Position numbers and translations under genes: made by a program
Shown here: positions 9,370 to 19,072 of the stretch, in pieces
How positions within the stretch are numbered: position 1 is the stretch's first letter
How the letters are laid out: every line of letters starts with the position of its first letter
Notes under the pieces: generated by a model
Database searches by the model: none
Seen by the model: the letters and a program-made list of their open reading frames with translations, nothing else
What the model was told of the DNA's origin: nothing
DNA from: Andalucia godoyi
Taxonomy: Eukaryota; Discoba; Jakobea; Jakobida; Andaluciidae
Reading direction: 5' to 3'
Assembly (NCBI GenBank): GCA_009859145.1
Contig: VRVR01000018.1
Span: 253,688-317,687 of the forward strand
Length of the DNA stretch: 64,000 nucleotides

Positions 9370-9645
9370 TTATTCTCAAAGAGGATCGATTCTCGTCTCC
9401 TTCTTTCAACCTGTTCGGTTTCTCTCCCGTTGTTCCGCACTGACTGGCCGCCGCATTCAAAGGCTTTTTCGGAAAGGCCGTGTTTTCTTTTTTGGTTTTG
9501 GCCTTTTTTTTGTCTCTAGCATCAAGTTGAGGCATGCGCAGGTGAGTCGGAGTGACGCCCACAAGCAGGAAATGCATGGTTCTGCAACTCGGAAAGCTCA
9601 AAAGGAATTTCCCCCCTCCAAACCTCCCCGTCTGTTTTTCTCTTC

Positions 9646-9834
9646 TTGTCTTCTCGGCCAATTGGCTAAGATTATTTGTAGTATCTGTTCTTATTAGTTT
9701 AACAACTAATATCGGCGCCACGTGCGCTTTGTTGTTATACTAATTTTTCTGGGGGGAGGCCTGCGGGCGCTTGCGTTTCGTGGTCCTCGGCCTTGATCCT
9801 TTGGCATTACACAACAGCTAGGTTTTGAGGACCC
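9646..9834 (+). ncRNA. U2 spliceosomal RNA
   Basis: About 189 nt, matching the usual U2 length. The 5' part reads CTTCTCGGCCAATTGGCTAA then GATTATTTGTAGTATCTG, nearly identical to the universal U2 5' domain; the branch-point recognition hexamer GTAGTA is at 9678-9683. Stem IIa follows as TATTAGT / ACTAATA closing the loop TTAACA. A Sm-type site AATTTTTCTGG comes at about 9741-9751. The 3' terminal stem is GGTCCTC (9782-9788) with GAGGACC (9827-9833). The 5' end is set by alignment to known U2 and may be off by a few bases. It lies alone between PIG-V and the 3' end of the channel gene. Confidence 0.93.
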
Positions 9835-10081
9835 CTTACACTTCTTATTGTATTTAATTTAATTTAAGCGATTATGAACCGTTTACACCCATACATGCAG
9901 CCGCAGAACACGAGAAACGAAAACGGCCAAACCCAGAACAAGAAAAAGGCGGCGGCCGAAAAAAAACAAAAACAAAACGACAACAACATAGAAAGTAGTG
10001 AGCACTACCATACACCCGACGCGGGCACAGTGCAGATACATTGAGCGTATGCATGCGCAAAAATGATGTCTTGTTTACGAG
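9835..10081. other. Intergenic, downstream of U2
   Basis: AT-rich, with TTTAATTTAATTTAA just after the U2 end and a purine-rich stretch before the channel gene's stop. No gene seen. Confidence 0.5.
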
Positions 10082-13000
10082 CTAACGGCGCCGACGAGTC
10101 GCATTTGCTTCGGCTTGGACACGCTGCTGTTGCTCCAGCGACTTTTGACGGGTGTCGTTCTGCTGCTGAATGATAAGCTGCATTTGCTGAAGAACGTTTG
10201 TCTGGTTCTGCAGATCTCGGAGAACCTTGTCGACAAATCCATCACGTTCCCTGATTTCCGAAAGACGTTTCCCCACATTTTCAAGCGACGTCTGCAACAC
10301 CTGGGCCTCATTGCGACAGTCTTGTTTAACTTGTTCTGCTGACGCATTCTTCAGAAGTACTCGCTGTTGCAAGCAACGGGCTTTGCCCAATGGGTACACG
10401 GTGATGTCACCCTTGCTTAGCCGCTTCCAAATGACATCGCGAGTGCCAACGAGTCCTCCTGTCTGCCGAGCATCGTCGAACAAGAACCGTGTGTGCTGAG
10501 GCTTCACCAGTTCCGGGTTGGTCATTGCAGCAGAGACCAATGACAAATACACATAAAAATGGATATAGTTCCAAATGTTCTGTTCATGCTTGATGTGATC
10601 GGTGAACGAGATTCCTTCGAGTTCAAACGTCTGCGCTTCAATGCCAGACATGAAAGACTTTGATCCCATCGCTTCGCGAATGGTTGACCGCTCTTCACGA
10701 AGCTGTCCAAACGTGTCGATGATAATACCAAGCACAATGTTCAAAATGACAACATAGACAATGAAGAAGGATGTCCGAAACGCCAATTCCCCGTCAAAGC
10801 CTCCGATGCTATCATTGAGAGCATCGCCGTTGGATGGGAGAGAGCTCACAATCATGCCAAAGCACTGGGGAAGATTATCGCACTGGAATTTTTCCTGATA
10901 GTACCGAAATGCGATCAATGCGTAAGCATATATGAAAAAAACCCCAAGCAGTCCGGTCACAAGCAGGGAGCGCCCATTTCGGTACACGGACTGCAGAACG
11001 GACACCAGCAGCGGAATTTGCCGAATGATCTCAATCAATTGATAAGCAAAGAAAAATGGCGATATGAGAATTGCTAGGACGCAAAATACCACGGAAGCGA
11101 TGCGATGCAACGAATTCGCTGTCACCGAGTACTGCAAGCGCCGCACCAATGCTTCCCTCCTCGACATGCTGTACAAGGGGTTTTTTCCCGTTCGCTGCCG
11201 GATGAATGCACGAAGTCGTTCTTCGCGCTCTATCACGAAGTCAGAAGGCCAAAAAACAACATTTGACGCAACAAGGGCCGTCAGCAGCACCACACCGATG
11301 ATTCCGTATTCGTAACGGTCCGCAAAAGAACTGGAAGTCTCAGGAGACTCGGAGAAAACCAAGATGTTCAGCACAATGGTCAGCAAACACACGAACCTTT
11401 CGAGCCACAGTCGAACAAATGAATTGGAAAGGAACCCTTTCAAGGACGAAGCTGCTGCGGCATCCGCTCGTCTGCGAAAGCGGGAAGACAAATCCTGTGA
11501 AAAAGACAAGAACTGCTCCATCTTATCTGTTTGGTTGCGATGGGACACTCCCCAAATAACGTCGTGACGATCTGATGCATTTAAATGCTTCTCGGACAGC
11601 GCCAGTCTCGGAAAATAAACAACTTCCACAGCCTCTGTATTTGGCAACACAACCTCAACACGACCCAGCGACTTCAGAAGCGGGTATTCTCTTTCGACTT
11701 CCTCCGATGAGAACGGCGGTTCATCCATGTGCAGCAGGGACAGCAGGGCACCAAATACGAGTCCTTCTTCCTTGATTCGTTCCAAACACTGCAACATGGA
11801 TTCCTTGTGCTGCTTTTCATACGATCGATTCAATTTGAGATGCTTGAGACGCGACTCGGAGTATGACAAATACGAGTCGTGCATCTCGCAATAGGATTTG
11901 AACTGCTTGCAGACAAGCGACGTATCAAGCTGCTTTTGCAGCAGCTTCAGCTGCACATTCTGATCCACGCCCTCCTGCAGAGAAATGACGATCCTGATGG
12001 CCAGCATGCATGCATTTCGTTGCAGAACAGACACAGGACTCATGAACGTCGAAACACGCAACGACCGCTCCCAGACAAATTGTTTCGACAAAATCGTAGA
12101 AACAGAGGACACAATGGACACAAGGACAGGGCCATCCGCTTGAGCAGCTCGATTTGGTCCGGACACCATGGAGAGAATGGCAAGAAGGACATCCAAGAAC
12201 TGCTGCTGATACTGAAATCCCATCTCAACGACAGATCTTCTCGCATACTCTTGAACAGACAAGCTGGATCCATCAGAACGCTCGTTTTTCCCTTTGCCAT
12301 ACTCATCATCGTCGTGATCATCAGCATCATTGTCGTTTTCATCGTCGTCATCATTAAAGATGAACCCACCGGACGTCCTCAACAGCGCATTGTCACAATA
12401 CTGGGCGTAGGCATCCGTCATACGTTGCAGGACATCCGACAGAGGTCTCAAATATCCCAAGTTCTGGAACGCATTCGGAGGACTTGAAAGCAGGGATAAC
12501 GACTTCAAAAACCCCGCGGCGGACGAAACGCGTGCTCTATTGGTCGTGTCCAGGATGATGCGAACGAGTACAGGAAACGCAGAGGAGTTAGTATTTAGCA
12601 GCGCCGCAACAATTGCTTCTTCCTCCGGTTGCAGCGGTGCGAAGATGCGGACAAGTGTGGACACAGTGTGGAAGCAAGCATGAACAACATCCTCTCCGAG
12701 ACCTGATGCCACATCAAAAGGTACGATGTGTCTCGCAGAAGGATATGACAACAACTGCAAAATTCGAGGCAGAGCATCGCTGATCACAAATCGACGATAT
12801 TCCGGACTATTGGCTACTGCAGCCTTCCCCATGGACACGGAAAGTCCCCAGATCGCAATGACAGTCAGACTGGCAGATCGCAATGGCAGATCTCGAACAA
12901 GGGATTTGAGAGAACGCAAACTTAGATCCGTAAAGAACGAAACTCGAGAAGCCTTGTCGCGCTCCAAGAGAGAGGATAGTGAAACCTGGAGGGAAGATAC

Positions 13001-16000
13001 AAACAGTGAATAGCTGCGGACATTGGCATCCTCAAACTCAATTTCCACATCACTCTTCGCATCATCACTATGAGACGGCGAATTCATCGCATGAAATCGG
13101 CCAGACGCAGAGTCCTTCTCCGTGGTTTCCAAATGCACAGGCAGCCTAGAAATAGAGGCTTCGAGATCCTCGCATTCCTGAACAGATGGGAGATTGAACG
13201 TCCAAAGGCCGACCCGTTGTGTTGACAGCACCCACGAGTGCATCTGGACAATTTGCGACGAGAGCCCCTCTCGCTCAACAGCGCCGCTACGACGCAAAGC
13301 CACCATTGCGTTGGACACACATCTCCTTGCGGAAACAGCGACACGATACAACAACGACAGCCAAGCAGCAGCAGCCGAAGATGGCGAGCCAGTGTTTTGA
13401 ACAAACGCAACAATAACGGACGGCATAACAGAGAACAAACGACAAGCAATGTCCATGTTGCTGCCACTGTTGTTTGATGAAAATACAGAAAGAGCAACCT
13501 CCGTGCCTCCTACGTTCTTCAGTGACGCAGACACAATCCCCAACGCACAAACAAATCCATCTTCGAGAGCCACCTTATTGTTTTTAGACAAAACAAAAGA
13601 CGAAGAGAGGTAGAACAGTCGAATAGCATTCCAGGCAACTGCCACAAACTTGGCTGCCACATTCTTAGATTTCCCCGAGGCAATAGAAAGCAGGTCATGC
13701 AGAGGAACAACTTGCCGTATTGCATCAACTTTGCGCTCATCCCTCGAAAGAAGTCCAATTGCTTCGGCGATGCAAATTGCATTAATGTGCATGTGAGGTC
13801 CTGTTAAAATGAGATTTGAGCGCGAGAGAAACGCCAGAACAATCCGATCATTTTGAGAAGAAATAAGAAGCGAAATGGAGCTCGGAACAGCTCCGGTCGT
13901 ATCCCGTTTGAGGACATCCGGGTCGCGTAGCAACAACAGAAGTGAAAATAAATCTTCGTCTACCAATTCCTCAGACCGGTAGGGCGCAACTGCACAGCAG
14001 CATCGCGCCACAAAAAGACCAAAATCCCGCCAATACGGCATAACAAAACGGACAAACCGACGAAAATTCTGTCCATAGGAAATTAAATGTCGCTCGTGAA
14101 GGAGAGGCATCATTGCAAGGCAATCCTCCGGAAACCGAGCAGACTCCTCAAGGCAAAATGTGTCCAATGGAAGAGATGAAATGAGTTCCTTTTGTCTGCG
14201 AGAAGCCGACGTCAATGCTTCCCTCATGCTTTCAAAGGACCGACCAGCCATCCAATCTTTCCAATTTTTCAGATATTCCATATCTTCCACAGACTCTAAT
14301 ACCACGCAATTCTTCATGCCATCCAGAATTGTCGACCACGTTGCACACTCATCAAATACCATTTCCCACAAACTGTTCATACTGATTCCGGATGCGGATG
14401 ACAAAGACAACAGGCAATCTCTGATGATGCGGTCCTGCTCCACTGTTGCACGACCCAGAGACTCTGCATTTTCAAGAGAAGACAAGAGAATCATTTGACG
14501 CAGCTCAGAAACATCAGATGGATTCTGCTGTGCATGAGCAGCGTATTCCTCTTCGACTGGGGGGTCGAGATCCTTCAAAAGACGCCTTGAGGATCGTGAC
14601 CCCGAGCCTGGAGTGACCGGAGATGCTGGAGATGTCGGAGATGACAATTCTTGACCGGCTCTTGCATCCACAACATCCATAGCAACTGATGAAGAGTCCG
14701 CAGTATCTGAAAAAAGAGACTGATGTTTCAAATACGTCTGCCATAGCACATCTGACCGCTCCGCATCTCTTTTTAACCGTATGGCCCAAATCAGCAAAGA
14801 TAGATGGTGCATGAGCGACGCCAAAAATCGCCGATCCACACTTGGCTGCGCTGACAACCGCTGGGCAACTAATGCAACTCCTTTCATCATACGGGCCGTG
14901 GATGTCGATACAGTCTCCCTTGTGTGGCCATGCGAAACAAGCAACGTCAAAATACGGACAAGAACAGCAATACGCTCGAGATCGGAGGACTCTGTAGAGG
15001 TGGACAGAGCCAATGAAATGGAGTCAACCAGATCAAGAAGATCACCTTGCGGTTTGGGAGTCAGCTGCTCAGAAAGACGCGAAAACACCACCACGGATTT
15101 GACGGAAGCTTCGAATGCTAACCGCTCCGCAATATCGGAAGGAATTGCCGCAAACCAATGACAAATCATTCTGCCCATTGCAACGACAACAGGAGTAGGA
15201 ACAGACGAATTACCAATGAGCTGAGTGCAGCAGCTTCTCGGAAGGATACCTTCAACCCACGTCACGAAAGCCGGGCTTCGTACAGGAAGCGCAGATGCCA
15301 CAGTCACAATCAATGTCAGAACCGCATGGTGAAATGTGGAATGCGTCATCGAGCAGCTTCCGGAAGAATACGAGTGTTTCTGAATGAGGGAGGACAGACG
15401 AGACGAAGAAATAATGTTGGCGAGAACAGAAACGAAAGAAATATTCACAGCACCTGTGGAACCATCTGGCAAGATCCGGTCCAAAATCAGCTTCTCGTAG
15501 CACATCGACTCTGCCCAGCGGATCAAATTGGAGTTTTCTTCCTTAAGAGCAGATTCTAATACACTAGTCACATACCGCTCACCACCAAGGAATTTCAGTG
15601 ATCCGCCTGTCACAGAGCTGAGCTTCAGAATAGCTTCTACCAACAACAAAGAATCTCCGGAGCCTGTTCCATGCAGCAAAGACTGCACAATCCTGGTAAA
15701 GCGAGTCCCAAGAAATCCGTTTCCCGACATCAGACCTCGTAAAATGATAGTCAGTTCAGATCGAGGTGCAGAGGATACGTTCTGGCTTTCATCCGATGCA
15801 CGCTCCATAGTGATGAGGAACGATTTCGCAAAGGAGTCAGACCATGGAGAAGAGGATAAACTTGAACCGACTAAAGGCAGCATATCCTCTCGGATAATAA
15901 TCGAAGCGAACTGGGAACAGAATTCCAACGACCGATTATGGCTCCACAGCGCAGAACACAGTCGAAACGCATAGGCAGCCGTTCGAAGCTTGTCGGAAAC

Positions 16001-18373
16001 GAGCTGGAACGAAAACACGTCTTCTTCTTTCAACTGTGAATTGCCAACAGAAAGACGAGCGCAAAGTGGTTTGACAGAGTAGGCAAGGATTGGAGATATG
16101 GGAATTCGCTTCACCAGATACTGCGCAATAGCCTGCGTTGTGACACGAAGGTACTTCGAACTATCAGCCGTCACCCCAATGTAATCAGCGGCTCCATCTT
16201 GGAACAAAACCAGGGGAAGCGTCGCCGGGTCTGAATCCTTCTCCGAAAACTCATAAAACTTTCTGTCAGGAGAATACGAAGACGTAAAGCACCAGCACTT
16301 GTTGATCCACAAAATCGTGTAGAACTTCCCAGAAGCACAGCAGCGGAGGAGTGGCCGAGAACCAAACTGGCCATCCTTGACACGAGAAGCAGCTGGCGGA
16401 GCTCGTGGAATCAAATCAAAGACAGTTTCGGGGATCACCGTTTTCGAAACATCGCCCTTTTCGGTAACGAACGATTTCCCATCACGTCCCAGAATGCAAA
16501 CGCGTGGAAATCTAGCAGAATGAATGGATTGCTCGAACACCGACGTAGAGTTCATGGACAGCGTAATCGAAGACGCAACATTCCGAAGAGTTACGTACAG
16601 GGTCTTCGACCGAGACGAAACTGAAAGATACTGCGAACGAGAGACGCTATCCACTGCTGACGATGATGACAGCGTCCAGGCCAAAAGATCCGATTCGACT
16701 TCGTTGTCGGAACACAGGACAACAGAGAATGGTTTTTGGTCGTTCTGTATCTCTGCAATGGCTGCACTGACATCGGTAAACGCTGAGCCGGCCAGCAGCT
16801 CATCAAGAGTAATGGATGTGGAACTTTCCGTAGGATTAAACTCCAGCTGAACCACATCCTCCTGCGATACGATTTCATTTCTGCGCGCTTCTTCAGATAT
16901 CTGCTCTGCCCTTGTTTCCCGAGCCGTCAAGATGGATGCATAACATCGGTCTCGTCGAGGAATTGACAGCGTGATCTCTTCTGCGCTCGTTCCAGAAGCT
17001 GAATCGAGAGAAAATGAAATGCGGATCAAACCGAGCCCGGAGTTATCCACAGTCTTGATAGAATCAATGGAGACAATATCCGGGTCTCGTTTGAAAGTGT
17101 GATCAAACACGAGCCGGGATGTAGTAATGTACAGACGTCCGGGAGATGCCAAGAACCCTCGAATAAGCGAGCCTGCAAAGTCTGCAACGAGCGCTTCATT
17201 TTCCGCCAAACCTTGATTGCCTGCAGACACGAATTTCAGCAGCTTCTGCAGCTTCTCTTTTGGATCATCAAAAAACAAGTCAAAGATGGACGAAGAAGCA
17301 CCGCTCTTGTCGCTACTCACAGAGCCAAGAGACTGGTTCGAGCCTACCAGTCCGAGAGACTGGTTCACTGCCAAACAAAGGCCGGAAGTCAACGACCGAA
17401 CACGGACAGCAACCTTACCAGACAGGATAATTGAACCATCCTGTTTCGCTGTCATTGGTTCCATTACCCACAGTCCGCGTACTGACAAATCAGCGACAGA
17501 TGGCATCTCATTTGAAGCTGCAAGATGGGGCCGAGCAGCCACCGGTATGACGGACGTCGCATCGGCCGGGTTCAATTGCAAGTAGTTGCGAATACCGCAG
17601 ACGACTTGCGATTCCGCGTCCCCGTTTTTCACGACGTTCCCACCGTGCTCATGCCCGGTATTCTTGAAAGGAATATGAGATATTAAATGAGGTGGACAGA
17701 AAGGCTCTGTGATAACAACGTTCTTATCGTTGACATGTCCCATTGAAAAAACATCGCCAGCATAAAGCAAATCAGGATCGAAAAATGGCGCCATTCGCTG
17801 AATGATCCATGGAGCAGAAGAGACCGAAGCACAAACCGGAGACATTGCGTCAAACTCGTCTTCCCGATTGGAAGAATTTCCAAGGTACAGCGAAGTCGCC
17901 AGATGCAGCAAGAAAAGTGGGCCGTCCGTCGACAGCACAGGATCCCCCGTACTTCTGATTTTCGATGCTGGCTGGACCTGAAAGCACGTATGGTCGTTCG
18001 TGAAGTTGGATTTTGTCTGTGCATTCTGGACCTTTCCAGGCCTAGAATGCGATGAAGACGTTTCGAAAGCGGCAATCGGCGAGAACAGAGCTGCATAGCC
18101 AATATTGAGATGCAGTGCTCGATTCAAACAAAGATACCGATCTGACCGCCATTCCCTGATGCGAACGACATCGCCATATCGAAGTACGGGGGAGATGTCT
18201 GCAGCATCTGCAATTTCCAATATGCAGTATGTGGATGCATCGTACTCGGCCGAAGGAACCACAACATCCGAATATGTCTGCACAGTTCCGTAATGAAGAA
18301 ATCTACGGAACGGACGCAACTGACCTTTCACATTCGACTGAAATCGAACTACACATCCGTTTGGAAAATCCAT
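10082..18373 (-). CDS. IP3-receptor/ryanodine-receptor family Ca2+ channel with GRAM-like insert
   Basis: A 2763-residue protein from the first in-frame ATG (18373). The N-terminal 380 residues form beta-trefoil/MIR-type repeats as in IP3R/RyR. At about 382-486 comes a GRAM-like domain (LAENEALVADFAGSLIRGFL, then GRLYITTSRLVFDHTF), which this family normally lacks. A long helical (RIH-like) solenoid follows. Six membrane segments occupy about 2320-2580; the last, FFIVYVVILNIVLGIIIDTF, runs into QLREERSTIREAM, the family S6 and linker. HIKHEQNIWNYIHF matches the juxtamembrane IP3R motif. The usual GGGVGD filter is replaced by a region reading SNGDALNDSIGG, and the CxxC of the linker zinc site is lost (SFMSG). 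The C-terminus is a coiled coil. It is probably an ER or endomembrane cation channel; ligand and selectivity are uncertain. Confidence 0.88.
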   Translation of the reverse strand: MDFPNGCVVRFQSNVKGQLRPFRRFLHYGTVQTYSDVVVPSAEYDASTYCILEIADAADISPVLRYGDVVRIREWRSDRYLCLNRALHLNIGYAALFSPIAAFETSSSHSRPGKVQNAQTKSNFTNDHTCFQVQPASKIRSTGDPVLSTDGPLFLLHLATSLYLGNSSNREDEFDAMSPVCASVSSAPWIIQRMAPFFDPDLLYAGDVFSMGHVNDKNVVITEPFCPPHLISHIPFKNTGHEHGGNVVKNGDAESQVVCGIRNYLQLNPADATSVIPVAARPHLAASNEMPSVADLSVRGLWVMEPMTAKQDGSIILSGKVAVRVRSLTSGLCLAVNQSLGLVGSNQSLGSVSSDKSGASSSIFDLFFDDPKEKLQKLLKFVSAGNQGLAENEALVADFAGSLIRGFLASPGRLYITTSRLVFDHTFKRDPDIVSIDSIKTVDNSGLGLIRISFSLDSASGTSAEEITLSIPRRDRCYASILTARETRAEQISEEARRNEIVSQEDVVQLEFNPTESSTSITLDELLAGSAFTDVSAAIAEIQNDQKPFSVVLCSDNEVESDLLAWTLSSSSAVDSVSRSQYLSVSSRSKTLYVTLRNVASSITLSMNSTSVFEQSIHSARFPRVCILGRDGKSFVTEKGDVSKTVIPETVFDLIPRAPPAASRVKDGQFGSRPLLRCCASGKFYTILWINKCWCFTSSYSPDRKFYEFSEKDSDPATLPLVLFQDGAADYIGVTADSSKYLRVTTQAIAQYLVKRIPISPILAYSVKPLCARLSVGNSQLKEEDVFSFQLVSDKLRTAAYAFRLCSALWSHNRSLEFCSQFASIIIREDMLPLVGSSLSSSPWSDSFAKSFLITMERASDESQNVSSAPRSELTIILRGLMSGNGFLGTRFTRIVQSLLHGTGSGDSLLLVEAILKLSSVTGGSLKFLGGERYVTSVLESALKEENSNLIRWAESMCYEKLILDRILPDGSTGAVNISFVSVLANIISSSRLSSLIQKHSYSSGSCSMTHSTFHHAVLTLIVTVASALPVRSPAFVTWVEGILPRSCCTQLIGNSSVPTPVVVAMGRMICHWFAAIPSDIAERLAFEASVKSVVVFSRLSEQLTPKPQGDLLDLVDSISLALSTSTESSDLERIAVLVRILTLLVSHGHTRETVSTSTARMMKGVALVAQRLSAQPSVDRRFLASLMHHLSLLIWAIRLKRDAERSDVLWQTYLKHQSLFSDTADSSSVAMDVVDARAGQELSSPTSPASPVTPGSGSRSSRRLLKDLDPPVEEEYAAHAQQNPSDVSELRQMILLSSLENAESLGRATVEQDRIIRDCLLSLSSASGISMNSLWEMVFDECATWSTILDGMKNCVVLESVEDMEYLKNWKDWMAGRSFESMREALTSASRRQKELISSLPLDTFCLEESARFPEDCLAMMPLLHERHLISYGQNFRRFVRFVMPYWRDFGLFVARCCCAVAPYRSEELVDEDLFSLLLLLRDPDVLKRDTTGAVPSSISLLISSQNDRIVLAFLSRSNLILTGPHMHINAICIAEAIGLLSRDERKVDAIRQVVPLHDLLSIASGKSKNVAAKFVAVAWNAIRLFYLSSSFVLSKNNKVALEDGFVCALGIVSASLKNVGGTEVALSVFSSNNSGSNMDIACRLFSVMPSVIVAFVQNTGSPSSAAAAWLSLLYRVAVSARRCVSNAMVALRRSGAVEREGLSSQIVQMHSWVLSTQRVGLWTFNLPSVQECEDLEASISRLPVHLETTEKDSASGRFHAMNSPSHSDDAKSDVEIEFEDANVRSYSLFVSSLQVSLSSLLERDKASRVSFFTDLSLRSLKSLVRDLPLRSASLTVIAIWGLSVSMGKAAVANSPEYRRFVISDALPRILQLLSYPSARHIVPFDVASGLGEDVVHACFHTVSTLVRIFAPLQPEEEAIVAALLNTNSSAFPVLVRIILDTTNRARVSSAAGFLKSLSLLSSPPNAFQNLGYLRPLSDVLQRMTDAYAQYCDNALLRTSGGFIFNDDDDENDNDADDHDDDEYGKGKNERSDGSSLSVQEYARRSVVEMGFQYQQQFLDVLLAILSMVSGPNRAAQADGPVLVSIVSSVSTILSKQFVWERSLRVSTFMSPVSVLQRNACMLAIRIVISLQEGVDQNVQLKLLQKQLDTSLVCKQFKSYCEMHDSYLSYSESRLKHLKLNRSYEKQHKESMLQCLERIKEEGLVFGALLSLLHMDEPPFSSEEVEREYPLLKSLGRVEVVLPNTEAVEVVYFPRLALSEKHLNASDRHDVIWGVSHRNQTDKMEQFLSFSQDLSSRFRRRADAAAASSLKGFLSNSFVRLWLERFVCLLTIVLNILVFSESPETSSSFADRYEYGIIGVVLLTALVASNVVFWPSDFVIEREERLRAFIRQRTGKNPLYSMSRREALVRRLQYSVTANSLHRIASVVFCVLAILISPFFFAYQLIEIIRQIPLLVSVLQSVYRNGRSLLVTGLLGVFFIYAYALIAFRYYQEKFQCDNLPQCFGMIVSSLPSNGDALNDSIGGFDGELAFRTSFFIVYVVILNIVLGIIIDTFGQLREERSTIREAMGSKSFMSGIEAQTFELEGISFTDHIKHEQNIWNYIHFYVYLSLVSAAMTNPELVKPQHTRFLFDDARQTGGLVGTRDVIWKRLSKGDITVYPLGKARCLQQRVLLKNASAEQVKQDCRNEAQVLQTSLENVGKRLSEIRERDGFVDKVLRDLQNQTNVLQQMQLIIQQQNDTRQKSLEQQQRVQAEANATRRRR

Positions 18374-18688
18374 GGTCTCCTGAAAACACCTCGACAATCC
18401 GTAGAAACTCCCTGTGGATCTGCAGCTGAGGGCACGTCGTCGTCAGAGGAGCAAAAGATCAAAAGGAAAGTCAGATGTGCAGGTCTTTCTGAGGAGTTTT
18501 CGCCAAAAGCCCACGGAATTATGCGATTCGAGAGGGAACAGTGAAAGAGCAAGCTTGGCAGCGCTTGCAAATCAAACTGCGGAGAACCTGCAAAAGAGTC
18601 AAGCGAGGTCTGCCAATGCGACAGCAGCACAGTCGGTACAGTCGGTTTCCGAAAAGATGATGATGCGTCTTCTTTCTTTCATCTGGTT

Positions 18689-18943
18689 CACCGCTGCCAC
18701 TTGTTGTGATATGATGAAGCAATCTAAAGCGCACGTAAACGAAAAACACTGTCACGCGCCATGCCGCATGCGTTTGTTATCTTAAGCAACTCCGTCACAC
18801 GATGCCCCGATTCGTTGCGCCCCATTTTGATCATGAAATCCCTATACACACACCGCCGCGTTGCATTATGCATGTTGTTGGGTTGCAGCATTGATTATGG
18901 GTGATCAGCGATGATTATCCATGGATAGTGTACAATGTAGGCG
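18689..18943 (+). mobile_element. B1: 255-bp dispersed repeat (MITE-like)
   Basis: A 255-bp block about 90% identical, in the same orientation, to 59242-59496. Both start CACCGCTGCCACTTGTTG and end GTGTACAATGTAGGCG. It carries no convincing ORF and no terminal inverted repeat. Its last seven bases match the 3' end of the Fanzor-derived elements A1 and A2. It sits 316 bases upstream of the channel gene's start. Confidence 0.85.
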
Positions 18944-19072
18944 TGTGGTGTGCACAGTGCAGAACAAAATTTACTATCTAAGCCCAGGCTAGATCATTTT
19001 ACTTGGCTTGTCGTCGTTGCATGCTGCAGAACCTGATTGGTGATTTATTCCTCTTTTCCTTTTCCTTTGCTT

